Shown here: positions 26,479-34,663 of the stretch, in pieces
Position numbering within the stretch: position 1 is the first letter of the stretch
Layout of the letters: every line of letters begins with the position of its first letter
Assembly (NCBI GenBank): GCA_964591605.1
Contig: CAZQEN010000016.1
Coordinates: 1 to 42,142, forward strand
Length of the DNA: 42,142 nucleotides
Reading direction: 5' to 3'
Source of the DNA: CAYLLT01 sp964591605
GTDB lineage: Bacteria > Planctomycetota > Phycisphaerae > UBA1845 > PWPN01
The notes under the pieces: generated by a model
Told to the model about the DNA's origin: nothing
What the model saw: the letters and a program-made list of their open reading frames with translations, nothing else
Databases searched by the model: none
Made by a program: the position numbers and the translations under genes

Positions 26479-27374
26479 TCAGTCGGTACTCGGGACGGCG
26501 ATCTGGCCTGCCAGCCGGGTGACTTCGGCACGCGCCAGGTCGACGGCGTCCGGCCGGAGGCGCAGGACCTGGAAACCCAGGATCTCCTTGCGGTGGTAGA
26601 GCATCCCGCGGAAGGGCTCCTTGACGACGGCCGGCGGCTGCGAGTGAACGATGTCGAACGGTTGGCGGCGGTCGGGTCCTTGAGCAGGATGCCCAGTTCG
26701 GTGCAGAACTGCTGGCGGTCATCGCCGGTGATCAGCAGGACCACGTCGCCCCCGCGAAGGTCGTCCAGCGCCTGAACGGCGAAGCATCGCGGGATGAAGT
26801 CGCCGATGAACTTCTCGTCGGGGATGTCGGTCGTGATGTTGAAGCGGTCCTGAAGGAACCGCGCCCGGCGCACGACCTGGTGCGAGGGCACCCAGGCCAT
26901 GCCTTCGGAGCACTCCCGGGTGACATTCGAGAGCAGCCAGGCGTTCCGGGGCGCCCAGTCGGCCAGCAGGTTGTGATGGCGCTGCGTCGTCGAGACCTGG
27001 CCGTCGATGTAACGCAAGCGCTGAAGGATCAGAAAGAAGGCCCCGAAGTCGCGGCTGACGGCCATCGCCAGTGCCTGCTCCACGAACGAGCGGGAGTCGC
27101 TGCGGTCCAGCGCATAGAGCGGTTTCGGATCGCGGGAGTCGTAAGTACCTTCGCCCAGCGGACTTTCGGCATAACGTTGTCCCATGGTCGCGGCGGCGAT
27201 GGCCGCCAGACGCTTGGCGGGGTCGGGCTCGTTGTCGAACAGACGCGGCAGATACGAATCCAACTGGGCGGCCGTCGCTGCCGCGAGCTCGCCGGGCGGC
27301 GGCGCCGCGGAGTCCTGGGCATGTGCAGCACCCACGAAAACCGAGGTCAGGATCCAAAGCAGTCTTCGAGGCAT
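26479..27374 (-). pseudogene. Frameshifted DUF1460-like protein with lost catalytic residues
   Basis: The signal peptide is MPRRLLWILTSVFVGAAHA, and the body aligns with the intact DUF1460 gene upstream. The nucleophile segment YDCVTFVEQAL of that gene reads SDSRSFVEQAL here (Cys to Ser), and DHMGIL reads TELGIL (His to Glu). The frame breaks near the GGG run at 26674-26676. Adding one base there restores DRRQPFDIVHSQPP, then GMLYHRKEILGFQVLRLRPD, and a stop at 26479, giving 298 residues. Without the correction the frame runs into the next gene through an Arg/Ser-rich stretch typical of out-of-frame reading. A one-base deletion in a short homopolymer could be a real mutation or an assembly error. 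The preserved downstream frame argues for a recent event. Confidence 0.72.
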
Positions 27375-27444
27375 GGGAGACTCCAGACTCTGGCACAACC
27401 TGGCTGTTTGCGCAGACGCGGCGGCCTGCGCCGCGCCGGCCGCG

Positions 27445-28440
27445 TCAGTTCTGCGGAACGGGTACCCTCATGCGCGCATCCATCATCTGACTCTCCCGGC
27501 CGGCCGCTTCCTGTGCATTCTCGCGGAGCCGCAGGAACTTGAGGCCCTGCACGTCCGGGAACTTTCTCAGGAATCGCGTGAGCACCTCGCGCCGCACCTT
27601 CGGTGGGACAGCATGGATCATGTACAGCGTGTCGCCCGTCGGGTCGTTCCATCGCGGGTCAATGATGAGAATGCCCATGTGGTCGCAGTACCGGTTTTCC
27701 AGCGAGCCGACGATGATTTCGACGAGGTCACCGCTGCGCAGCTCGCGGAGAATCTCAGGGATGGCCTCGCGCGGGATGAACGCATCGATCACCTTCTGAT
27801 CCGGCAGATCCAGCGCAAGGCCCTGTTTGGCATAGAACGCCTGGGCCCGCACGATGTGGTGCAGGGGGATCCACGGTTTGATCGCGCTCTTGCCGAGGTT
27901 CTTCGTGATGTCCTCCAGACACCAGACGTTGTTGCGGTTCCACTCGGCAATGATGAAGGTGTTGCGGTTACGGATGGACTGGATCTCGTCGATGCCCGCC
28001 GCCGGTCGGATCTTGCCCTCCACGATCTCGAATTGACTCCTGGCGAACGGGATATTGCCCCCGGCGTATCGCAGCCGGGCGACGAGCCGGTAATAGTCGT
28101 CCCAGGTCGGCGCGAGCGCAGTCGCCAGCGCCTGTTCAACGAACGTCACGCAGTCGTATTCGGTTCGCGAGAACATCCGAGAGTTGTCTTGATACGCCGC
28201 TCCGACCGTCTGGTCGGCCACACGGACCAGACGGTCGGCCGGGGAGGCGAAGCGTTTGGGCAGCCATTCCAGCCAGGCGGCGAATTCGCTCTCGCTCATC
28301 GTGTGCCGCCGCTTACTGGTAAATGCAGGGTCTTTCTCATCGTGGCTGAAGATGCTGACCGCCGGAGAGGATGGCTCTTGCGCTTCAGCAGAGAAGGCCA
28401 GCGGGAGCACGGCCAGGGCGCAGAGGTGGAATGGACGCAT
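27445..28440 (-). CDS. DUF1460 secreted amidase-like protein (NlpC/P60-like fold)
   Basis: The protein has 331 residues. A signal peptide (MRPFHLCALAVLPLAFSAEA) is followed by the DUF1460 domain (PF07313). The nucleophile Cys is in TEYDCVTFVEQALA near residue 110, the catalytic His in YCDHMGILI near 265, and a conserved end is GLKFLRLREN. Structures of this family show a papain-like Cys/His fold. They are annotated as N-acetylmuramoyl-L-alanine amidase-like, pointing to peptidoglycan fragments or amide bonds in the periplasm. The start ATG follows GGGAGG by 6 bases. It is the first gene of a minus-strand run of six exported proteins; the frameshifted paralogue begins 70 bases downstream. Confidence 0.85.
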   Translation of the reverse strand: MRPFHLCALAVLPLAFSAEAQEPSSPAVSIFSHDEKDPAFTSKRRHTMSESEFAAWLEWLPKRFASPADRLVRVADQTVGAAYQDNSRMFSRTEYDCVTFVEQALATALAPTWDDYYRLVARLRYAGGNIPFARSQFEIVEGKIRPAAGIDEIQSIRNRNTFIIAEWNRNNVWCLEDITKNLGKSAIKPWIPLHHIVRAQAFYAKQGLALDLPDQKVIDAFIPREAIPEILRELRSGDLVEIIVGSLENRYCDHMGILIIDPRWNDPTGDTLYMIHAVPPKVRREVLTRFLRKFPDVQGLKFLRLRENAQEAAGRESQMMDARMRVPVPQN

Positions 28441-28679
28441 GTGCGCCTCCCGGATGTCGCTCAGTTGCCTGCGCAAACGGATGGACTACGCCCCATGCTC
28501 CGAGGCAGGCGTGTCGGGATCGGAGCAGATCGAACCTACTCCAATGATTCCTCACCACATGTTCTCGGACCGGCCAAGAGGAAAAGTGGATCAAATCTAA
28601 GAATCTTCGCCGATTGCCGACAATCGAGACCCGTCCCCGCCGAAAACCGGATATCTGACTCCGCTTTTCCGCAATCGTC

Positions 28680-31496
28680 TTATTTTTCCAGGCGGCGCTG
28701 CCATTCCTGCAGGCGTTTGAGTGCCTCAAGCGGCGTTGTCGCGTTCAGATCAAACCCGCGGAGTTCCCGGATGACCTCTTCGGCCGGATCGGCAAAGAGC
28801 AGCGGCTGATTGTCTGCTTTCGTCCGTCGGGCCGCCCGCCGCGGGGAGAGGCGCGGGGAGGTAAAGTTGGCCTCCAGTTCGGCCAGCAGCTCGCGGCTCC
28901 GCGCGATCACCGCCGGCGGCACGCCCGCCAGCTTGGCCACGTGCACCCCGTAGCTCTTGTCCGTCCCGCCCGCCGCGATGCGATACAGGAAGACGATCTC
29001 GTCCTGCCACTCACGGACGGCCACGTTGTAGTTGACCGCGCCCGCCAGGTACTCCTGAAGCTGGGTCAGCTCGTGATAGTGCGTCGCAAACAGCGACCGG
29101 CAGCCGATCTTCGTCACGAGCTGCTCGGCGATGGCCCAGGCGAGCGACAGCCCGTCGAAGGTGCTGGTCCCCCGGCCGAGCTCGTCGAGGATCACCAGGC
29201 TCCGGCGGGTGGCGTTGTTGAGGATGTTGGCCGCCTCGGTCATCTCGACCATGAAGGTCGACTGGCCCCGCGTGATCTCATCCGAGGCGCCGATCCGGGC
29301 GAACAACCGGTCAACCGCGCCGAGCCGCATGCGTCTGGCGGGCACATACGAGCCCGTCTGGGCCAGCAGCGCCAGCAGGGCGACCTGCCGGATGTACGTG
29401 CTCTTGCCGGCCATGTTCGGGCCGGTGATGACCATGAGCGTGGGGCATTGCGGATTTCGGGTTGCGGATTTCGGATTGGCTTTGTCGGGTTTCGAGGGGC
29501 CTGCGGCCGCATCGTCATGCCGCAATTCGCAATCCGCAATCCGCAATGTACCCAGGTGCGTGTCGTTGGGGACGAACCGTTCGCCCAGTGTCTGTTCGAG
29601 CACGGGGTGCCGGCCGTCCTCAATATCGAGAACGGCCTCCTCCACGAACTCGGGCCGCACATACCGCCGCTGGTCGGCCAGCGTCGCGAAGCTGCACACG
29701 ACGTCCAGTTCGGCCACGGCCAGGGCCAGCTCCTGAAGGGCGGGAATGCGGGCCGCCGTCCGCCGCCGGATCTCTTCGAAGAGGTCCAGCTCGCGCTGGT
29801 TCGCGCGGTCGCGGGCGGTGAGCACCTCGGTCTCGTAGCGTTTCAGCTCGTCGGTGATGTAGCGCTCGGCGTTCTTGACGGTCTGCTTGCGCACATACTC
29901 GGGCGGCACACGCTCTCCGTGGGTGTGGGTGATCTCGATGTAGTATCCGAAGACCGAGTTGTAGCCGACTTTGAGCGAGGGGATGCCGGTGCGCTGGATC
30001 TCGCGGGCCTGGAAGTCGGCCAGCCACTGCCGTCCGTCGGCCCCGATGCCGCGAAGGCGGTCGAGCTCGGCATCGACGCCCGCGGCGATCATTCCGCCCT
30101 CGGTGGTGGTCAACGGGGCGTCGGGAAGCAGCGATGCCGTGAGATACCCGCCCAGATCGTGGAGTCCGGTGAGCCGCGACGCTCGATCGGCCAGGAAGCC
30201 GGCCCGCTGACTCTCTCTCCCGGCTTCCGCATCCGGCAGCCCCTCAATCGGCAATCGGCAATCGGCCATCGGTAATTCCAGCAGTCCGGCGATTTCCTCG
30301 ACGCGCCGGAGCGTCGTCCCCAGCGCGACCAGGTCGCGCGGCGAAGCCCGCCCCACGCCGAGCCGCGCCGTGATCCGCTCGATATCCGCGAGCGTCCGCA
30401 GCCGCTCCCGCAGCTCGGCGAGCCGCCGCAGATCCGACAGCAGGGCGGCCACCGCCGCCTGGCGCTGCTCGATCTGCCCGACGTCGCGCAGAGGCGCCGC
30501 CAGCCATCGGCGCAGGCAGCGGGCGCCCATGGCGCAGCTCGTGCGATCCACCGCGGCCAGCAGCGAGCCGGTCGTCGAGGCGCCGCGCAGCGTCCGCTCG
30601 ATCTCCAGGCTTCGCCACGTGGATTGATCGATGAAGACGAAGTCCGACGGGCGCCGCCGCGACACCTTGACGATATGGGCCAGTGAGCCGCGCTGCGTCT
30701 CGGCGAGGTAGTCGAGGATCACGGCCGCCGCGCAGAGGGAAGCATCCACGCGGTCGAAGCCGAAGCCATCGAGCGTCAATACACCAAAATGCTTCTTGAG
30801 AGTGCTCTCGGCCTGGTACGGATCGAACAGGTGGGCGGCCCGCCGCGTGATGGTGAGCCCCGGAACGGCCTGACCCGGGCCCGAGAGCTCGGCGAGCATC
30901 CGGCTGAGCCGATCGTGCGCATCGACCGGCCGCTCCGCCAACAGCAGCTCCGCCGGACGCAGCCGCACGAGCTCGTCGAGGACTTCCTGACCGCTCGTCG
31001 CTTGCGTCCAGAAGGCCCCGGTCGAGAGCTCGACGAACGCCAGGCCGGTCTCCCCGCGCTGCTCGCACACGCAGGCCAGGTAGTTGTCGGCCTTCTCTTC
31101 GAGCAGGGCGTCATCGGTCAGCGTCCCCGCCGTAACGATGCGGACGATGTCGCGCTTGACGACGCCTTTGGCGGCCCGGGCGTCCTCGAGCTGCTCGCTG
31201 ATAGCAACCTTGTATCCGGCGCGAACCAGCTTGGAGAGGTAGGACTCCAAGGCGTGGTAGGGGATGCCGGCCAGCGGAATGGGCTGGCCGCCGCGGTCTT
31301 TCCCGCGGGTAGTCAGGGTGATGCCCAGGACGCGGGCGGCCGTCTGGGCGTCTTCGTAGAACGTCTCGTAGAAATCGCCCATGCGGAACAGCAGCAGGGC
31401 GTCGGGGGCGGCCGCCTTCTGCTCGCGGTACTGCCGCATGGCCGGCGTGAGGCCCTCGTCCGATCCAGAGCGGGATTGTGAAGCCGCTTTGCCCAT
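28680..31496 (-). CDS. mutS: DNA mismatch repair protein MutS
   Basis: The protein has 938 residues, against about 850-870 usual. The N-terminal mismatch-binding domain contains the GDFYETF motif (residues about 41-47; Phe and Glu contact the mismatch). The connector, lever and clamp regions follow. The ATPase has GPNMAGKST near 692, DELGRGTST (Walker B) and FATHYHEL. It recognises base mismatches and recruits MutL. The extra length comes partly from two inserts: residues about 408-417 plus flanks (MADCRLPIEG..) and about 650-684 just before the Walker A loop (LRIADCELRHDD..PKSATRNPQ). Both coincide with heptanucleotide repeats that keep the frame. No strong ribosome site was seen at the ATG. 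Confidence 0.95.
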   Translation of the reverse strand: MGKAASQSRSGSDEGLTPAMRQYREQKAAAPDALLLFRMGDFYETFYEDAQTAARVLGITLTTRGKDRGGQPIPLAGIPYHALESYLSKLVRAGYKVAISEQLEDARAAKGVVKRDIVRIVTAGTLTDDALLEEKADNYLACVCEQRGETGLAFVELSTGAFWTQATSGQEVLDELVRLRPAELLLAERPVDAHDRLSRMLAELSGPGQAVPGLTITRRAAHLFDPYQAESTLKKHFGVLTLDGFGFDRVDASLCAAAVILDYLAETQRGSLAHIVKVSRRRPSDFVFIDQSTWRSLEIERTLRGASTTGSLLAAVDRTSCAMGARCLRRWLAAPLRDVGQIEQRQAAVAALLSDLRRLAELRERLRTLADIERITARLGVGRASPRDLVALGTTLRRVEEIAGLLELPMADCRLPIEGLPDAEAGRESQRAGFLADRASRLTGLHDLGGYLTASLLPDAPLTTTEGGMIAAGVDAELDRLRGIGADGRQWLADFQAREIQRTGIPSLKVGYNSVFGYYIEITHTHGERVPPEYVRKQTVKNAERYITDELKRYETEVLTARDRANQRELDLFEEIRRRTAARIPALQELALAVAELDVVCSFATLADQRRYVRPEFVEEAVLDIEDGRHPVLEQTLGERFVPNDTHLGTLRIADCELRHDDAAAGPSKPDKANPKSATRNPQCPTLMVITGPNMAGKSTYIRQVALLALLAQTGSYVPARRMRLGAVDRLFARIGASDEITRGQSTFMVEMTEAANILNNATRRSLVILDELGRGTSTFDGLSLAWAIAEQLVTKIGCRSLFATHYHELTQLQEYLAGAVNYNVAVREWQDEIVFLYRIAAGGTDKSYGVHVAKLAGVPPAVIARSRELLAELEANFTSPRLSPRRAARRTKADNQPLLFADPAEEVIRELRGFDLNATTPLEALKRLQEWQRRLEK
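29447..29547. repeat. Heptanucleotide inverted-repeat element inside mutS
   Basis: The left arm is ATTGCGG, ATTTCGG, GTTGCGG, ATTTCGG (29447-29474). The right arm is CCGCAAT, TCGCAAT, CCGCAAT, CCGCAAT (29520-29547). About 45 unrelated bases lie between. The design, unit length and terminal units match the element in metH at 13540-13623, but the centre differs. It is read through in frame just upstream of the MutS Walker A motif. Confidence 0.85.
30246..30273. repeat. Heptanucleotide tandem repeat inside mutS
   Basis: There are three copies of AATCGGC and one degenerate copy (CATCGGT) in tandem, encoding MADCRLPIEG on the minus strand. It lies in the MutS core domain between the LEL and the LTGLHDLGGY segments. 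A neighbouring stretch of about 20 residues is also atypical for MutS. Confidence 0.7.
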
Positions 31497-31562
31497 CGCA
31501 AGGGGCGAATGTAGCCGATGGCCCGCGGGTGCTCAAACCGAACCCCGCCGGACCGGCCCCGC

Positions 31563-32465
31563 TCAGCAGCTTCGGATCGCGATGGCCTCCTGACTGGGCA
31601 GACGCACGTCCCAGGCGAGCCGGAACGCCTGGAGAAGCCGGATCAGCACATAGGTCAGGTCGAGCTGCCACCACCGCAGCCCGTGGCGGGCCGATGTGGG
31701 GAATGCGTGGTGATTGTTGTGCCAGCCTTCGCCCAGCGCGAGCACGCCGAAGACCACGTTGTTGCGGCTCTCGTCACGGGAACGGAACGGCTGCTGCCCC
31801 CAGACGTGGCACGCGGAGTTGATGCTCCACGTCGTGTGATGAACGAGGAAGATCCTCGCCAAACCGCCCCACAGGAAGCCCAAAAGCGCGCCAAACCAGG
31901 TTCCCGAGAGGATGCCGCCCAGGACCGTGGGAATCAGCAGGCCGATGACGATCCAGAGCGGAAACAGCGCATCGATGATGCGCAGATGGCGATCCGACAG
32001 GAGATCGGCAATGTGACGATCGAGATTGTCCGGCTCGCGCGCCAGCAGCCAGCCCATGTGCGAATGGTACAACCCGCGCAGGACGCCCAGAAAGCCCTTC
32101 CCATGAAGGTGCGGAGAGTGCGGGTCGCCCTCGGCGTCGCTGTGCTGATGGTGCCTGCGGTGCACGGCGACCCACTTGAACACCGGGCCCTGTACGGCCA
32201 TGGAGCCCAGGATGGCCAGGGTCAGCCGGATCGGCCGGGTCGTTTCAAATGAGCGGTGCGTCAGGAGGCGGTGAAAACCCAGCGTGATTCCCAGGCCCGT
32301 GAGATAGTACATGGCAAGCAGAAGCCCCAGCTCCGTCCAGCGGAAGCCGTATCCCCAGAGCAGACAGATGCCGGCGATCAGGCCGAGAAACGGCAGGATG
32401 ATCGCCAGAAGGATAGCGATACGCATTCCCAGGGGGACGGGCCCCGTGGCCGCAGGAGCCGTCAT
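31563..32465 (-). CDS. Acyl-lipid/acyl-CoA desaturase (delta-9 type)
   Basis: The protein has 300 residues and is an integral membrane di-iron enzyme. The three His boxes are HRLLTH near 65, HRRHHQH near 102 and GEGWHNNHH near 235, with hydrophobic helices between. It introduces a double bond into fatty acyl chains using O2 and electrons from a carrier, adjusting membrane fluidity. The frame is open to 32558, where a GTG would give 331 residues. I took the ATG at 32465 because the family core begins shortly after it. Neither start has a strong ribosome site. It lies 66 bases from mutS on the same strand. Confidence 0.88.
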   Translation of the reverse strand: MTAPAATGPVPLGMRIAILLAIILPFLGLIAGICLLWGYGFRWTELGLLLAMYYLTGLGITLGFHRLLTHRSFETTRPIRLTLAILGSMAVQGPVFKWVAVHRRHHQHSDAEGDPHSPHLHGKGFLGVLRGLYHSHMGWLLAREPDNLDRHIADLLSDRHLRIIDALFPLWIVIGLLIPTVLGGILSGTWFGALLGFLWGGLARIFLVHHTTWSINSACHVWGQQPFRSRDESRNNVVFGVLALGEGWHNNHHAFPTSARHGLRWWQLDLTYVLIRLLQAFRLAWDVRLPSQEAIAIRSC

Positions 32466-32805
32466 CGGCTCATGCGCGGTGAGAGTGATGTCCAACAGTG
32501 GGTTCTCCGGCGCCGGCCCAAGGCCGACGGTTGTGCTGAAACGGGAGGCCGTTCTCACGGCCGCAACGGAAGGGACGAACGAGGGAAATCCACGCGAGTA
32601 CCTTCAATAACGTCGCCGGCGATCCATCGCCGAATGAGAGGCAGAGTATACGGCAGAATCCGGCACAAACACAGGCGCATTCATTCCCCGGCTCCCGAGA
32701 AGGGTCTTGACGCGAGCCTGAGCGCGGGCGGAATCGCGCATGCACAAGGGGCGGCGCCCTGTGACACAGAGCGTCGCCCCTGAGAAGTGCTGGCAGTTTT
32801 GTTTT
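32466..32805 (-). other. Gene-free stretch between the PEP-CTERM gene and the desaturase gene
   Basis: 340 bases. It contains the strong hairpin listed at 32747-32781, and possibly the true N-terminus of the desaturase up to 32558. Nothing else was recognised. Confidence 0.5.
32747..32781 (-). terminator. Terminator-like hairpin after a PEP-CTERM gene (no U-tract)
   Basis: Two 17-base arms (32747-32763 and 32765-32781, AGGGGCG cores) pair almost completely with two G-U type mismatches, 25 bases after the PEP-CTERM stop. No run of T follows on the minus strand. It may therefore act as an mRNA 3' end stabiliser or a dispersed palindrome rather than an intrinsic terminator. Confidence 0.5.
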
Positions 32806-33540
32806 TCAGACGCCCCGGCGACGGTGGATGCACAGGAGCGAACCGACGGCCAGGAGGAGCATGCTGACCGGCTCGGGAACCGGCCGTTCCTCCGGGAAGA
32901 TGCTGAACTGGGTGTCGAAGACCACGCTCGGAGGCACCGGCATATCGTTTGCCCAGCCGGCTGCGGTCTGATACGCCGAAAGGTCCGCGCCAATCGCGAA
33001 GGTCAAGGCGACGGCGGTACTTTCGCCAGTGGCCGGCCAGTTGTTGGAGCTGGGCAGGTTCTCCACGCCGAGATTGGAATTAAAGTTGACAATGCCCGTC
33101 AGGGTCGAGAGACCCGCCGAGGCACTCGTCACTTCAACGCTCGCCTCGCTGATCGGTCCGCTCAATTCGTGCGAGGTCACATTGATCCCGTCGGGCGAGT
33201 AGTCGAAGGTCAGCTTGAACAGCCCGCCGGTGAGGTAGGCCCGGTTCGGGTTGGTCAACGTGCTCCCGAAATCAACAAACGTGCTGTTGATGTGGAGATG
33301 CACGTTACCGGTGGTCCCTGGGACAGGCCCCGTGTCCTCCAGCAGCGTCAGGATCTGGGCCGCGGTGGGAACGCCATTATCGTTGGCGTCCCAGGTGAAC
33401 ACGCCCCCCGTGTAGGAAGCGTCGTTGACCCCGTCAAAAGCATTGTCCTGGATTTCGGTGTACTGAGCAGCATACGCCGACGTTGCCGCCGCGATCGCCC
33501 AGCCCACCACGAAAGATACTGCCAGCTTCTTCGACCTCAT
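32806..33540 (-). CDS. PEP-CTERM sorting-domain protein
   Basis: The protein has 244 residues. The signal peptide is KKLAVSFVVGWAIAAATSAYA. The body is beta-rich with Asn/Thr/Ser, typical of surface proteins. The tail has VPEPVSMLLLAVGSLLC followed by HRRRGV: the PEP motif, a membrane helix and a basic end. Exosortases cut such tails near the PEP motif during export. GAGAGG lies 8 bases before the ATG. It is tandem to another PEP-CTERM gene. The function of the body is not recognised. Confidence 0.85.
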   Translation of the reverse strand: MRSKKLAVSFVVGWAIAAATSAYAAQYTEIQDNAFDGVNDASYTGGVFTWDANDNGVPTAAQILTLLEDTGPVPGTTGNVHLHINSTFVDFGSTLTNPNRAYLTGGLFKLTFDYSPDGINVTSHELSGPISEASVEVTSASAGLSTLTGIVNFNSNLGVENLPSSNNWPATGESTAVALTFAIGADLSAYQTAAGWANDMPVPPSVVFDTQFSIFPEERPVPEPVSMLLLAVGSLLCIHRRRGV

Positions 33541-33647
33541 TGCAATTCCTCTCCACCGTGATTGAGTGGCCCCAAAACGAGGCCCGCTTTTCCCTTCCTG
33601 TGTCAACTGTCAACGACGCAAGAACACGTCTGTTCGATCAGCACTCC

Positions 33648-34391
33648 TCAGCGGGCCGCCCGTCGACGCGGGCAGGCCAGCAGAATGGCACCGCACCCCA
33701 CCAGCAGAAGCGAGGTCGGCTCGGGAACGAGATTGAAATTGATCTGAAACGCCTGAAGCGATGCCAGGTCGAGGCTGAAATCATTGAGGGGACCGCCAAC
33801 CAGGGGACCTGTCACCGCGCCCACGATTGCAAATTCGTACAGCCCATCCAGGCGGAGCGTTCCATTCGTGAAGAGGAATCCGCCCGTCGGCGTGAACTTG
33901 ATCGTCTGGTTGATGCTGTTGATGACGTTGCTGTTGACGTCAGTCTCACGAAGGTCAAAACCGGAAACGACGGCTTCGAGCAGCAGGCCGTCAAATACGA
34001 GCGCCGGAGTCTGGGGGAACGAGACCACGGTCTTCAACTTGCCCGTGATCTGAAGCAGTCCGCCGCCGCCAAAACTGGCCTGAGCGAGGCCGCCAGCGCT
34101 GGTATCGGCGATGAGAGCGTTGTTGTTCCAGACAATCGTGGCCTCTTGCGGCCGGATCTGCCACAGGTTGCCCACGCCAGAGGCATTCTTGATACTGCCG
34201 GAGTTCAGCACCGAGTTCACATCCCACACCGGATTCGGTGCAGGCGGATCGATCCGATAGATCGGTGAGCTGTCGATAAACAACGCACCGCCCGGCGAAA
34301 TGGGCTGAGCATAAGCACCGGCCGTGATAACCAGGGACAAAGCCCACACGGCGACCAGTGAAGCGGTTTGAAGTGGCTTGGTCTCTTTCAT
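33648..34391 (-). CDS. PEP-CTERM sorting-domain protein
   Basis: The protein has 247 residues. The signal peptide is LQTASLVAVWALSLVITAGA followed by YAQP. The mature region is rich in beta-forming residues (GGLAQASFGGGGLLQITGKL). The sorting tail is VPEPTSLLLVGCGAILLACP followed by RRRAAR. AAGGGA directly precedes the ATG. The frame is open upstream but that extension has no family-like content. It is preceded by a strong terminator at 34505-34550, so it probably starts its own transcript. The function of the body is unknown. Confidence 0.85.
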   Translation of the reverse strand: MKETKPLQTASLVAVWALSLVITAGAYAQPISPGGALFIDSSPIYRIDPPAPNPVWDVNSVLNSGSIKNASGVGNLWQIRPQEATIVWNNNALIADTSAGGLAQASFGGGGLLQITGKLKTVVSFPQTPALVFDGLLLEAVVSGFDLRETDVNSNVINSINQTIKFTPTGGFLFTNGTLRLDGLYEFAIVGAVTGPLVGGPLNDFSLDLASLQAFQINFNLVPEPTSLLLVGCGAILLACPRRRAAR

Positions 34392-34504
34392 TCCCTTCCC
34401 TGCCTCCTGCGCTTCGTTGTGCTTCTTCCTCTGCGGGGATGCGACTCCTGCTGTCAGACGGCCCAACGTGTGATCTGACGTCGGGCTTTTCGTTCGCACC
34501 CAAC

Positions 34505-34550
34505 AAAAAAAGAGAGACCGCCCCACACCAGTCGGCGGGGCGCTCTCTCT
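34505..34550 (-). terminator. Intrinsic terminator of the TIGR03790-type gene
   Basis: On the minus strand the arm AGAGAGAGCGCCCC pairs with GGGGCGGTCTCTCT, 13 of 14 positions, around a 12-base loop. It is followed directly by a run of seven T. It lies 114 bases after the stop of the 34664-36562 gene. Confidence 0.85.
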
Positions 34551-34663
34551 CCCTGATTACTGATTATTGTTCGATCCTACCTGAATCCACAACCCTGTCA
34601 ATCATTATTTTGCGAAATCCCGCTTTTTCTGATCGCCATTTCCAAGGGGGGCACACCCCCGGC

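Noticed and set aside
24798..27398. One 866-residue fusion protein
   Set aside because: The middle is an out-of-frame Arg/Ser-rich stretch. A one-base correction gives two genes, each with its own signal peptide and the second with a ribosome binding site.
28941..30275. Plus-strand open frame inside mutS
   Set aside because: Shadow of MutS, whose ATPase and core motifs are on the minus strand.
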